In this document: positions 26,498 to 35,180 of the stretch, piece after piece | Layout of the letters: each line of letters starts with the position of its first letter | Numbering within the stretch: the first letter of the stretch is position 1 | Assembly: GCF_004795105.1 (NCBI RefSeq) | Contig: NZ_SSBL01000011.1 | Location: 62,001-126,000, forward strand | Length of the DNA stretch: 64,000 nucleotides | From: Streptomyces sp. A0642 | GTDB lineage: Bacteria; Actinomycetota; Actinomycetes; Streptomycetales; Streptomycetaceae | Reading direction: 5' to 3' | Notes under the pieces: generated by a model | Seen by the model: the letters and a program-made list of their open reading frames with translations, nothing else | Database searches by the model: none | What the model was told of the DNA's origin: nothing | Position numbers and translations under genes: made by a program

Positions 26498-26571
26498 GGG
26501 CCTGTGGCGCAGTCTGGTAGCGCACCTCGTTCGCATCGAGGGGGTCTGGGGTTCAAATCCCCACAGGTCCA
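26498..26571 (+). tRNA. tRNA-Ala (anticodon CGC)
   Basis: The 74-nt cloverleaf has acceptor stem GGGCCTG/CAGGTCC with the G3:U70 wobble pair that identifies alanine tRNAs. The anticodon stem is CCTCG/CGAGG around loop TTCGCAT (anticodon CGC), and the T arm is GGGGTTCAAATCCCC. Discriminator base is A; the 3' CCA is not fully encoded. Decodes GCG. Confidence 0.95.
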
Positions 26572-26606
26572 CCGCGCAACTGTTCTTGAGTCAGCTCAGG
26601 AACGGT

Positions 26607-26644
26607 GAAGATCCCGTCCGATCGGAAGATCGGGCGGGATCTTC
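26607..26644 (+). terminator. Strong hairpin terminator after tRNA-Ala
   Basis: A 17-bp stem, GAAGATCCCGTCCGATC (26607-26623) against 26628-26644, with one G.U pair and a GGAA tetraloop, 35 bp after the tRNA. Confidence 0.85.
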
Positions 26645-26760
26645 GCGTTGCGCCGACGAGGAGCGACGGTCAGCCGATGCCGGCTTCCTCCCTCCGCCGG
26701 CGCCGATGAGCAGCAAGGGCGTAACGCCGTGCCGTCGGCAGCCCGCGGACTCGGGGCCGT

Positions 26761-27318
26761 TCAGTCCAGCAGTCGCTTCCTCACCGCGCCGAGGACTTCC
26801 GCACGGCTGCGGGGGCCGTTGTCGGCGGCGATGAGGTGGTCGCCGATGCGCAGCGAGAAGGTGATCAGGCAGCGCGCCTCGACATCGCCCTCGTCGGGGC
26901 AGAAGGCTCCGTAGAGCTCGCGCAGGTAGTCCATGCGCCGGTTGTCGGCGCGGCGGAGGCAGAGTGCGACCCCTTCGTCGCGCCGGGCCCAGTCGCGGAT
27001 CGCGAGCTCGACCCCGGCGTTGGTCACGGGATTGTCGCCCGCCCCCACGAAGTCGAAGAGACGGCCGAGCCGCTCACGGGCGTCACCCCCGCCGCGTTCG
27101 ATGCGCTCGATGACGCCCTCGGTGACCCCCTGCTCCCAGGTGGCGAGCATCTCGTCCAACAGGGCGGCGCGGTTGCGGAAGTAGCCGTAGAAACCGCCCT
27201 TGCTGACGCCGAGCGCCTGGGCGAGGACCTCGACCCGGACGGCTTCGGGGCCACCGGCGGCGAGCGCCCGCAGCCCTTCCTCGATCCACTTGTCCCGCGG
27301 AGTGCGGATCGCGCCCAT
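26761..27318 (-). CDS. TetR family transcriptional regulator
   Basis: A 185-residue TetR protein with the N-terminal helix-turn-helix (AVRVEVLAQALGVSKGGFYGYFRNRAALLDEML, about 25-57) and a TetR_C-like ligand domain (NPVTNAGVELAIRDWARRDEGV). It is divergent from the DUF2867 gene, with two palindromic sites between them, so it likely represses both. Ligand unknown. Confidence 0.9.
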   Translation of the reverse strand: MGAIRTPRDKWIEEGLRALAAGGPEAVRVEVLAQALGVSKGGFYGYFRNRAALLDEMLATWEQGVTEGVIERIERGGGDARERLGRLFDFVGAGDNPVTNAGVELAIRDWARRDEGVALCLRRADNRRMDYLRELYGAFCPDEGDVEARCLITFSLRIGDHLIAADNGPRSRAEVLGAVRKRLLD

Positions 27319-27347
27319 GCCGTGTCTCCCTCACTTGTCGCTGCGAG

Positions 27348-27400
27348 TATACGCAGCCGTATAGATGGGTCTATGCTCGATCTATACGGCACCGTATAGA
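27348..27400. promoter_or_regulatory. Two palindromic TetR operators
   Basis: Site 1 is TATACG-CAGC-CGTATA (27348-27363). Site 2 is the perfect TCTATACGG-CA-CCGTATAGA (27381-27400). Both share the half-site CCGTATA and lie between the divergent TetR and DUF2867 genes, site 2 only 12 bp before the DUF2867 ATG. Confidence 0.8.
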
Positions 27401-27412
27401 CAGGGGTCCGAC

Positions 27413-28030
27413 ATGAGCCGTCTGCGCCTTCACCCGACCGATCACACCTCCCGGCCCTGGCGAATCCATGAGATCGCCGGCGACTTCCGGGTCGAGGACG
27501 TGTGGGAGCTGCCGACGCCCGGCGGCCCAGACGATCTGCACCACCTGGCCCAGCAGATGGCGGACGGCAAGGACAGCAAGGCCGGCCCGGACGGCGGAAA
27601 CCCCGTGGGCCGCTTCCTCTTCGCGGTGCGCTGGAAGCTCGGTGCGCTCCTGGGCTGGGACAAGCCGGATTCGGGCGTCGGCGGGCGGGTGGAGACTCTG
27701 CGGGACCGGCTGCCGGACGACCTGCGCGACGGGCCGCGCGGGCCCGACTTCCCCGCGGCGCGCTTCACATCGGTCTTTCAGACACACGACGAATGGGCCG
27801 CCGAGTACGCCAACCAGACGATGCACGGAGTGCTGCACGTCGGCTGGGTCCCGGACGGGAGCGGAGGCTACCGCGGCCAGATGGCCGTCCTCGTGAAGCC
27901 CAACGGCCGCCTCGGCTCCTTGTACATGCTGGGCATCAGACCCTTCCGGTACCTGGGTGTGTATCCGGCGCTGCTTCGATCGATCGGCCGGGAGTGGCGA
28001 GAGGGTGCGGCGCGCCGGTCGGCCGGCTGA
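27413..28030 (+). CDS. DUF2867 domain protein
   Basis: A 205-residue protein of the DUF2867 family: mixed alpha/beta, with PWRIHEIAGDFRVEDVWELP at the start and QTMHGVLHVGWV and the C-terminal MLGIRPFRYLGVYPALLRSI characteristic of the family. Function unknown, probably small-ligand binding. The ATG lies just after the TetR operator, so expression should respond to that regulator's ligand. Confidence 0.75.
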   Translation: MSRLRLHPTDHTSRPWRIHEIAGDFRVEDVWELPTPGGPDDLHHLAQQMADGKDSKAGPDGGNPVGRFLFAVRWKLGALLGWDKPDSGVGGRVETLRDRLPDDLRDGPRGPDFPAARFTSVFQTHDEWAAEYANQTMHGVLHVGWVPDGSGGYRGQMAVLVKPNGRLGSLYMLGIRPFRYLGVYPALLRSIGREWREGAARRSAG

Positions 28031-28467
28031 CGCCCCACGGGCCGACGGGCGGACGCCGTCGGCGGCAGAGGCCGAGAGCTGCCGTGGAAGGGGGTCGCCG
28101 CATCCGGGTGGAACACCGCATCCCGTCCAGGGGCGGCCCGGCTCTCGGGTCCCGGACTTCGAGCCCCGAGCCCCGAGTCCCGGACTTCGAGTTCCGAGGT
28201 CCGGGACTGCGGCCTTCGAACGTCAGTAGCCCAGTTCACTCTTCCGAGGGTGCGTGCGAGGGGTCCCGCCCGAGTCTCGGGCCTCGGGGTCCGGGTGCCG
28301 GGCTCCGAGCTCCGAGATTCGAGCGATGTTTTCCATCCGGTAGGTAGAAGAAGGGGGTTGGGGAACCTCCCCCACCCTCCCTGCCCCGTCACGGCGAGCA
28401 AGTATGACTGTTTGTGACCGACTTGCGGCTCAGCGTCGCGACTGCTTACGGTGCCGCCAGACGAAGT
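28031..28467. other. Intergenic region with GTCCCGGACTTCGAG repeats
   Basis: There is no gene here. The segment 28140-28330 is made of degenerate repeats: the 15-mer GTCCCGGACTTCGAG occurs at 28149-28163 and 28177-28191, with weaker and inverted copies up to about 28325. Downstream a TACGGT -10-like box (28447-28452) may start the next transcript. Confidence 0.5.
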
Positions 28468-28503
28468 GACCCCGACGCGGTGTTGAACGCACCGGCCGGG
28501 GTC
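28468..28503 (+). promoter_or_regulatory. 5'-UTR hairpin before the MarR-like gene
   Basis: A two-part stem: GACCCCG(28468-28474) pairs with CGGGGTC(28497-28503), and CGGTG(28478-28482) pairs with CACCG(28490-28494). It sits between a TACGGT box and the preferred GTG at 28540, so it would be in the leader RNA. Role unknown. Confidence 0.6.
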
Positions 28504-28539
28504 TCACCCCAAGATCGCAAAACCAAGAAAGACGATCTC

Positions 28540-29571
28540 GTGGCTACCCAAAACCTTAGCGCCGCCCCGCCCGCACCCGCCCTGTCGGCCCCGAATCCGA
28601 AGGCCCGGCCCGGCTACGGGAAGCGCTCCGTCCCCGACCAGCTCCCCTCCCGCGCCGATGACTTCGCGTTTCTGCCGGTACGTGAGCGGTACATCGCCGG
28701 GTACGTCGACGCGCTGCCCGAGGGTGCGGCGATGAGCATCAAGGCGCTCGCCAAGTGTCAGCCGCTGTACGGACAGATGGCCGTCGGCAGCGCGCTGCGG
28801 GCCCTGGGTGTGGCCGGTCATCTGCGCCACGCACGGTGTGCGGTCGGTGAGGGAGACCAGGTCCGCTGGGTCACCCTCACCTTCTGGTCGCGCACGGCCC
28901 GCGACAACGAGTGGTGGAACACCTTCCTCGCCGCCGAGGCGGGCCACCGCGTGCCGCAGCCCGTGGTCGCGTCCGTCGCGTCCCCTGCGCCCCCGCCGCC
29001 GTGGGCCCCGGCCGAGCCCGCCGTTCCGGCCGCTCCCGAAGCGCCCGTCGCACCCGTCGCGCCGGTGACGGTGTCGATCTTGCCGCAGCAGCGCGTCACC
29101 CCGGCGGACTGCTCCTCCGCCTACCTCGCCCTGTCCCGACTGGGCCCGGCCGACAAGCGGCTTGCGCTCTCCGACGACGACTGCCGTGAGCTGGAGGAAC
29201 TGGCCGCCGAATGGTTCGCACGCGGTGCGGACGCCGACTACTTCATCCACGCCCTCACCGCAGGGCTCCCCGAGACGGTCGAGTCGCCCCGTGGTTTCGT
29301 CAGGAAGCGCCTCCTCACCAAGCTCCCGCCCCACCGGCCGGCCACCCCGGTCCCGGCCGCGCCGGGTGCCTCCGCGCCCCGCCTGATGATCGAGTGCACC
29401 GACTGCGGTGCACCCGGCAAGGCCGAAGCCTTCCGCGACGGCCTGTGCGGTCCCTGCCGCCGCCCCGCCGAGGCCCCGGCCGCCGTTGAGGTGCGCGCAG
29501 ACGGGCCCGGCATCGAGCGCGACATCCAGGTGCACGTGGCGCGGCTTCGGGAGCGGCTCGCGATGCGTTGA
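28540..29571 (+). CDS. MarR-like winged-helix protein with C-terminal zinc finger
   Basis: About 343 residues. A helix-turn-helix-like region (RERYIAGYVDALPEGAAMSIKALAKCQPLYGQMAVGSALRAL, split here by residue context) with RWVTLTFWSRTARDNEWW resembles Streptomyces proteins labelled MarR family. A proline/alanine linker, a helical domain (DCRELEELAAEWFARGADADYFIHALTAGLP) and a C-terminal zinc-finger pair (CTDCGAPGKAEAFRDGLC, CGPC) follow. The start at GTG 28540 (VATQNLS) keeps the leader hairpin outside the protein; GTG 28414 is the longest alternative. Targets unknown. Confidence 0.65.
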   Translation: MATQNLSAAPPAPALSAPNPKARPGYGKRSVPDQLPSRADDFAFLPVRERYIAGYVDALPEGAAMSIKALAKCQPLYGQMAVGSALRALGVAGHLRHARCAVGEGDQVRWVTLTFWSRTARDNEWWNTFLAAEAGHRVPQPVVASVASPAPPPPWAPAEPAVPAAPEAPVAPVAPVTVSILPQQRVTPADCSSAYLALSRLGPADKRLALSDDDCRELEELAAEWFARGADADYFIHALTAGLPETVESPRGFVRKRLLTKLPPHRPATPVPAAPGASAPRLMIECTDCGAPGKAEAFRDGLCGPCRRPAEAPAAVEVRADGPGIERDIQVHVARLRERLAMR

Positions 29572-29945
29572 CCGACCAGCGGGTGGGTGGTCCCGGGGCC
29601 GGTCCCCCCGCGTGTGCCACTTTGGGACTCGGCCTGGAGCCGGTGGCTCTCGGCGTTCTCGGCAGGGACCGGCCCAGGCTGGCGGAAGTCGCGGTGGTGC
29701 GCCGCGCTTCACCCGTGCCCCGGGGTGACGGGAGGGACATCGGCAGCGAACCACGGTGGAGACGCCGGGTGATTCGGTTCCTGGCAAACAACCCGAACCC
29801 ACATCAACCGCTGTGTCCAGGTGCTAGCTTTCAGCAGCACCACAGACGGTATGAGACATCGAACTCCTTTCTGAAACAACGCTGTTGACGGCCGTGACGC
29901 GCAGTTCGTGTATTTCGTCCGATGACTCAGACATGGGGGTCCCAC
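29572..29945. other. Intergenic region upstream of the lipoprotein gene
   Basis: About 370 bp without a gene. The right part (29770-29940) is more AT-rich than its surroundings. TTGACG at 29885-29890 with GTGTAT/TGTATT about 17-18 bases downstream is a plausible sigma-70-type promoter for the lipoprotein gene. Confidence 0.45.
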
Positions 29946-30659
29946 ATGCCCAGAACATGGCTGGCTGCCGGAGCTCTGTTCACCTCCCTGCTGCCCCTCG
30001 CGGCCTGCGGTTCGGCGCAGGAGACGGGCGACAGCGCAAGCAGCACGCAGGAGTCCTCGCCCACGGAGGCCGAGGCCACGCCTGTCGTTCCACCGGTGTC
30101 ACCCTCGCCCTCGACGTCGGCCGCTTCGCCGGCCCCGGTAGCAGGGCGAGAGTTGACGTTGAACATCACGGACCACGACGGTTACCAGGCGACGCTCAAG
30201 GTGACCATCGCGCCGCACGTCATCTACGAGGCCGGCGTCACGCCTCCCGGCATGGAGGAGGAGTGCGCCGCTTTCATGCCGGGCGACAGCGTTCAACGTG
30301 CTGTGGTGTCGATCACCACCGAGCTGATCCCCAGAACGGTCAAGGGGCTCACCTGGCCGGAGACCGCACAACAGGCGGTCTCCGTAGGTGCGGACGACAT
30401 GAGCCTTTGCAACGGAGACCAGGAGACTGTTACTACGCGCGTGTACGGCGATGCGAAGGAGCCGATCACCACGCAGGCCCTGTTCGAAACAGAGATCACC
30501 CCGAACAGCCCCGACGGATTCGGAGGCTCCGGGCCGTGGAAGTCCATCAGCGTGACGGTGGACAACGTTGCGTGCGATGTCGTCAGCAAGGACTCCGCCT
30601 TCAAGCCGGCCTCGACTCTGTACGACAAAGCCTGCGCCTATACCGCCGAAGCGGAGTAG
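29946..30659 (+). CDS. Putative secreted lipoprotein
   Basis: A 237-residue protein with a lipoprotein signal peptide (MPRTWLAAGALFTSLLPLAACG, shown here through its lipobox LAAC; Cys about residue 21). A Ser/Thr/Pro-rich linker (about 22-65) and a beta-rich domain with four cysteines that could form two disulfides follow. No family recognised. The ATG at 29946 is preferred over one eight codons upstream because GGGGG lies eight bases before it. The next gene, 57 bp on, also encodes an envelope protein, so the two may work together. Confidence 0.65.
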   Translation: MPRTWLAAGALFTSLLPLAACGSAQETGDSASSTQESSPTEAEATPVVPPVSPSPSTSAASPAPVAGRELTLNITDHDGYQATLKVTIAPHVIYEAGVTPPGMEEECAAFMPGDSVQRAVVSITTELIPRTVKGLTWPETAQQAVSVGADDMSLCNGDQETVTTRVYGDAKEPITTQALFETEITPNSPDGFGGSGPWKSISVTVDNVACDVVSKDSAFKPASTLYDKACAYTAEAE

Positions 30660-30716
30660 CAGTCGGGTTCCGGCGTGTCACCGGTGTCATCTCGCTCACT
30701 GACAGAAGGACAACGC

Positions 30717-31538
30717 ATGGGCATGGAAGTCGTGGTCGGAATGCTGATCGCGTGGGCAGCGGGAAAGGCGCGAAGAGCGGGGAGAGGGCTCAACGGGCTC
30801 ACCGACCACGCGCTGGAGCTGACCACACAGCGGCTGTGGGAGGTGGTGGACGCCAAGTTGGGCCGGGACCCGGCAATCCAGCGGCTGGTGACCGAGTCGC
30901 AGCAGCACGGCGATGCCACCCCTTCGGCGCGTACACGTGCCGAGACGGCTCTTCAGGAAGCGGCGGACCGTGACCCCCGGTTCGCGGCGGCCCTGGAGGC
31001 CATTGTCGCGTCGCAGGCGAGCGACGGTGTGTCCACTGCGGCAACCGAACCGCCCTCGACCAGCATCCACGCTGGTGGAGCCGTCATCACGGGGCCCAAC
31101 TTCGGCGAGATCAACGCCACGACGAAGATCATCAACAAGGTCGTGCAGAACCCGCTGATTTCCGTCATCGTGATCGTCTTGGTGCTTGTCGCAGCCTTCT
31201 TCGGTATCCGGGCGCTCACCGCTTCGTCAGGGGGCGGCGAAAAGGGCGGCTCGGCGGCGATGGTCGGCAGCTGGAAGACGTCCGGCTCCTCCAGCACCAA
31301 GGTCTTCGGCGAAGACGGCAGATGCTCGGGCTTCTACTACAACAACGGCGCGCCGCTGGACATCGGGGGTCCGATGACCTGCACCATCTCCAGCACCCCG
31401 GACGCCGATGACCGCTATACGCTCGTCGTGACCCAGAGTCCGAATGAAGCCACCTACAAGGTCGCCTTCGATACTGCCGACCATGCACAGGTCTACTCGT
31501 CCACGGGTCAGAAGATCTACGAGATCGACCGTTCCTGA
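30717..31538 (+). CDS. Single-span membrane protein with amyloid-like GPNFGEI motif
   Basis: A 273-residue protein. An N-terminal helical region (residues 1-100) of a type seen in many Streptomyces proteins (MLIAWAAGKARRAGRGLN...LWEVVDAKLG) is followed by the short motif AGGAVITGPNFGEINATTKI (about 117-136). A membrane helix (LISVIVIVLVLVAAFFGI, about 145-162) and an exported beta-rich domain of about 100 residues with two cysteines (GSWKTSGSS...CTISSTPDADD) complete it. The motif recalls bacterial amyloid-signalling repeats, but this is my inference. ATG 30717 has AGAAGGA upstream. Confidence 0.6.
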   Translation: MGMEVVVGMLIAWAAGKARRAGRGLNGLTDHALELTTQRLWEVVDAKLGRDPAIQRLVTESQQHGDATPSARTRAETALQEAADRDPRFAAALEAIVASQASDGVSTAATEPPSTSIHAGGAVITGPNFGEINATTKIINKVVQNPLISVIVIVLVLVAAFFGIRALTASSGGGEKGGSAAMVGSWKTSGSSSTKVFGEDGRCSGFYYNNGAPLDIGGPMTCTISSTPDADDRYTLVVTQSPNEATYKVAFDTADHAQVYSSTGQKIYEIDRS

Positions 31539-31844
31539 ACGGCGCGGACGTGCTTCTTCGCAGGTCCACCAGGAGGGCCCGCGAGACGGTAGGGAGCCTC
31601 GCGGACCGGCCGAACCCGGCTGCCCGGTGAGTACGAGAGCCAGCGTGCTGCGCATGGGCGACTCCCTGGTACGGGTGCCACCGGAGCACGGAGGTGCGGT
31701 GCCGCGCTCATCCCCACCGCGCATCTCCACGCGGCGACTGTTTCCGCGCGCGGTTGCCGAGGCCACACCCTGGCCGGCTCAGGGGTGGGCGGAAGCGGCA
31801 TGACGCCGCGCCCCTCCCCCCGCGGCGCGCCCGGTGCCCCGGGG
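31539..31844. other. Intergenic region between convergent genes
   Basis: About 300 bp in which I see no gene on either strand and no clear terminator. It separates the membrane protein at 30717 from the convergent aldo/keto reductase. Confidence 0.4.
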
Positions 31845-32831
31845 TCAGTGCGCGCCGTCCAGCCGCGCCCGCTGGTCGTCCGTCAGTTCCAGGTCCACCG
31901 CCGCCAGGTTCTCCTTCAGCTGGGCCACCGACGACGCCCCGGCCAGCGGGATCACCGGGAGGCGGCCGCCGATCTGCCAGGCCAGGACGACCTGGTTGAT
32001 GCTCGCCCCCGTCTCGGCGGCGACCTCGCGCAGGACCGCGAGCCGGGCGGGGGTGCCGGGGTGGTCGTAGTCCCGGGGGAGGGGCTTGTCCGGGCGGCTG
32101 TACGCGCCGGCGAGCAGCGGTGAGTAGGCGACCAGGGTCAGGTCCGGCTCGGCGCGTAGATAGCTGAGCAGCTCGGGCCCCGCGTGGCCGAGGCTGCCGT
32201 CCTCGAACAGCGGGCTGGGCACGTCGAACCGGGGGCGCAGATGGCTGTGCTGGTACTGGAGCACCTCGTAGCCGGGAAGTCCGGCCGAGGCGGCGAGTGC
32301 CCGTGCGCGCTCCACCCGCCAGACGGCGTGGTTGCTGGCGCCCAGGAGGCCGACCGTGCCGGCCGCGCTCAGCTCCCCGAAGGCCTCGACCGTCTCGGCG
32401 AGCGGAACGGTCCGGTCCTCGATGTGGGCGTAGAGCAGGTCGAGCCGTTCCACACCGAGGCGGTCGCGGCTGCGCTCCACCGCCTCGCGGACCGCCTTCG
32501 CCGACAGGCCCTCCGGGTTGTCGACGAAACCGGTGCCGGGGGCGAGGGGTTCGGCGCCCAGTTTGGTGGCGATGACGATCTCGTCGCCGACCCCCCGGCT
32601 GCGCCGCCACTTGCCGAGCAGCCGTTCGCTCTGGCCGCCGAGACCGCCCTCGACCCAGTAGGCGTAGTTGTCGGAGGTGTCGATGAAGGTGCCGCCGGCC
32701 TCGACGAAGTGGTCCAGGATCGCGAACGAGGTCTTCTCGTCGGTGACCGACCCGAAGAGCATGGCGCCGAGCGCGAGCGCGCTCACCTCTCGGCGGGTGG
32801 CTGGATGTGTGCCGATGCTGCGGTACTTCAT
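31845..32831 (-). CDS. Aldo/keto reductase
   Basis: A 328-residue NADPH-dependent oxidoreductase of the AKR superfamily, a TIM barrel. Catalytic residues are visible: Asp and Tyr in FIDTSDNYAYW, Lys in IVIATKLG and His in LLYAHIEDRTVP. The cofactor phosphate-binding end is LPVIPLAGASSVAQLKENL. The substrate, probably a sugar or small aldehyde/ketone, is unknown. It stands alone on the minus strand. Confidence 0.9.
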   Translation of the reverse strand: MKYRSIGTHPATRREVSALALGAMLFGSVTDEKTSFAILDHFVEAGGTFIDTSDNYAYWVEGGLGGQSERLLGKWRRSRGVGDEIVIATKLGAEPLAPGTGFVDNPEGLSAKAVREAVERSRDRLGVERLDLLYAHIEDRTVPLAETVEAFGELSAAGTVGLLGASNHAVWRVERARALAASAGLPGYEVLQYQHSHLRPRFDVPSPLFEDGSLGHAGPELLSYLRAEPDLTLVAYSPLLAGAYSRPDKPLPRDYDHPGTPARLAVLREVAAETGASINQVVLAWQIGGRLPVIPLAGASSVAQLKENLAAVDLELTDDQRARLDGAH

Positions 32832-33018
32832 GACGTTCCCCTCCGGTTCCGGTCACCGTCCTCCGGTGGCCGCGGAAGTGAGTGTGCGTGCTGAAGTGCA
32901 CTTCAACGCAAGGGCGTCGGAGGGGCCCGCGAGCAGGGGGGCGATCCGTTTGGATCAACCTCGCCTAGGCTGAAAGCGCGTACCCGCTCGTGAAGTTCTC
33001 CGCACCGAGGAGCGTCCT

Positions 33019-33831
33019 GTGACGGCAGGCATACCCGAGTCCCGGCCCCAGCCCCAGTCCCAGCCCCTGATCGACACCAGCAAGCCGCACCCCGCCCGCG
33101 TCTACGACTGGCTGCTGGGCGGCAAGGACAACTACCCGGTGGATCAGCAGGTCGCGGAGACGCTGCCGGAGGAGGCGCGCGGAAACGCGGCGCGCAACCG
33201 GGCATTCATGCACCGGGCCTCCGCCTGGCTGGCCCGGGGCGGGATCGACCAGTTCCTGGACATCGGCACCGGGATCCCCACGGAGCCCAACCTGCACCAG
33301 ATCGTCCAGGCGATCACGCCGACCGCCCGGATCGTCTACGCCGACAACGACCCGATCGTCCTGCGGCATGCGGAAGCGCTCCTCGTCAGTGCGCCGGAGG
33401 GGGCCACCGACTACCTCCACGCCGATGTGCGGGAGCCGGAGGCGATCCTCGAACGGGCGAGGAGGCTGCTGGACTTCGAGCGGCCCATCGCCCTGTCCCT
33501 GATCGCGCTGATGCACTTCCTGCCGGACGACCAGGACCCGTACGGAATCACGCGCACCCTGGTCGACGCGCTGGCGCCCGGCAGTTACCTGGTCCTCTCG
33601 CACGGCACAGCCGATCAGCACCCGGAGCTGAAGCAGGAGACCGAGAAGGCCTACAAGAAGGGCGCCATCGCGCTCAGGATGCGTACGCGCGCGGAGGTCG
33701 AGCCGTTCTTCGAGGGCCTGGAGCTCGTCGGGCCGGGGCTCGTCCCCGCGACCGAGTGGTACCAGGAGGAGCCCGCGCCGGTCGTCGAGCGCAGTGGCTT
33801 CTACGTGGGTGTGGGGCGGGTGGTCCGGTGA
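33019..33831 (+). CDS. SAM-dependent methyltransferase, DUF574 (Methyltransf_19) family
   Basis: A 270-residue member of a family greatly expanded in Streptomyces. The N-terminal signature DTSKPHPARVYDWLLGGKDN and the SAM-binding strand FLDIGTGIPTEPNLH are clear, followed by VYADNDPIVLRHAEALL. The methyl acceptor is not known for the family. The GTG start carries GGAG nearby, and the stop overlaps the next gene (GTGA). Confidence 0.9.
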   Translation: MTAGIPESRPQPQSQPLIDTSKPHPARVYDWLLGGKDNYPVDQQVAETLPEEARGNAARNRAFMHRASAWLARGGIDQFLDIGTGIPTEPNLHQIVQAITPTARIVYADNDPIVLRHAEALLVSAPEGATDYLHADVREPEAILERARRLLDFERPIALSLIALMHFLPDDQDPYGITRTLVDALAPGSYLVLSHGTADQHPELKQETEKAYKKGAIALRMRTRAEVEPFFEGLELVGPGLVPATEWYQEEPAPVVERSGFYVGVGRVVR

Positions 33832-34652
33832 CCAGCCGGTTCACGGCGCAGGACGGGAGCGTGCTCGCGTACGACGACCTGGGGGAGGCGGCCGCTGACC
33901 GGCCGCCCGTCGTCCTCGTCCACGGGCATCCGTTCGACCGGACCATGTGGCAGCCGCAGGCGACCGCGCTGGTCGCGGCCGGGTACCGGGTGATCCTGCC
34001 CGATCTGCGGGGATACGGGGAGAGCGGCGTCGTCCCGGGACGGACCCTGTTCGCGGAGTTCGCCGGTGACCTCGCCGCGTTGCTGGACCGTCTGGGCGTC
34101 GCACGGGCCGTCGTCGGCGGGGTGTCGATGGGCGGGCAGATCGCCATGGAGTTCCACCGTGCGTACCCGGACCGGGTGGCGGCGCTGGTCCTCGCCGACA
34201 CCTCCCCGGTCGCCGAGACGGAGGACGGCAAAACGTTCCGCAACCGCCTCGCCGACCGGCTGCTCGCCGAGGGGATGGACGGGTACGCGAACGAGGTCAT
34301 CGACAAGATGCTGGCCCCGTACAACGTCACCGGGCTGCCGGACGTGGCCGCGCGGGTGCTCCGGATGATGCGTACCACCGCTCCCGAAGGGGCGGCCGCC
34401 GCCTTGCGGGGACGGGCGGAGCGGCCCGACTACCGTGACTCGCTCGCCGGGGCCCGGGTGCCGGTCCTCGTCCTCGTCGGTGCGGACGACGTGTACACGC
34501 CCGTCGCGGAGGCCCGGGTGCTGCACGGGCTGATCCCGCAGGCGGAGCTGGTGGTGGTCGAGGGGGCGGGGCATCTGCCGGGTCTGGAGCGGCCCGAGCC
34601 GTTCAACGACGCGGTGCTGGGGTTCCTGGACCGGGAGAGCGGCGGGGTCTAA
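33828..34652 (+). CDS. Alpha/beta hydrolase
   Basis: A 274-residue hydrolase with the oxyanion motif VVLVHGHPFDRTMW, the nucleophile elbow GVSMGGQI (Ser about residue 101), the acid region LVLVGADDVYTP and the catalytic His in VEGAGHLPGLERPE. It is translationally coupled to the methyltransferase through GTGA. Its stop overlaps the stop of the convergent GNAT gene. Likely an esterase or lactonase; substrate unknown. Confidence 0.9.
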   Translation: MTSRFTAQDGSVLAYDDLGEAAADRPPVVLVHGHPFDRTMWQPQATALVAAGYRVILPDLRGYGESGVVPGRTLFAEFAGDLAALLDRLGVARAVVGGVSMGGQIAMEFHRAYPDRVAALVLADTSPVAETEDGKTFRNRLADRLLAEGMDGYANEVIDKMLAPYNVTGLPDVAARVLRMMRTTAPEGAAAALRGRAERPDYRDSLAGARVPVLVLVGADDVYTPVAEARVLHGLIPQAELVVVEGAGHLPGLERPEPFNDAVLGFLDRESGGV

Positions 34653-35131
34653 GGCTGGAGCGGCTTCGCGAAGCAGCGGCTGCTGTCGTACGTCCGGTAG
34701 TGGCCGAACTTCTCGCAGGGCGTGTAGCCGCTGGAGAGGTACAGCGCGATCGCCTCGGGCTGCTGGTCGCCGGTCTCCAGCACCATGCGGGTGCGGCCCG
34801 CCGCGCGGGCGTCGGCCTCCAGGGCGGCCAGGATGCGGCGGGCGAGACCCTGGCCCCGCCCCTCGGCTATCACGAACATCCGCTTGAGCTCGGCGTCCCC
34901 GTCCGAGTAACCCTCCTCGTTGCGCTCCTGCGAGCGCCAGCCCCCGGTGGCGACGGGGCGGCCCGACGCGTCGTAGGCGAGCAGGTAGAGGCCGCGGGGC
35001 GGGTCGAACATCGTGGCGTCGAGCGGTGTGATGTCGCCCTCGTCCCCGTAACGCTCGGCGTACTCGAGCTGCACGAGATCGTTGAGTTTGACGGCGTCGG
35101 GGTGATCGTAAGGGCGCTGCTGGATAATCAT
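34649..35131 (-). CDS. GNAT family N-acetyltransferase
   Basis: A 160-residue GNAT protein with the acetyl-CoA-binding motif ELKRMFVIAEGRGQGLARRILAALE and C-terminal ALYLSSGYTPCEKFGHY. The start is ATG 35131 (MIIQQRPYDH); the reading frame extends upstream but there overlaps xthA in antisense. Convergent with the hydrolase, sharing stop-codon bases. Substrate unknown. Confidence 0.88.
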   Translation of the reverse strand: MIIQQRPYDHPDAVKLNDLVQLEYAERYGDEGDITPLDATMFDPPRGLYLLAYDASGRPVATGGWRSQERNEEGYSDGDAELKRMFVIAEGRGQGLARRILAALEADARAAGRTRMVLETGDQQPEAIALYLSSGYTPCEKFGHYRTYDSSRCFAKPLQP

Positions 35132-35180
35132 GCGAATGATGGTACATGTATGCGAGCGGCTGGGTCGGTATCGTGCCGGG

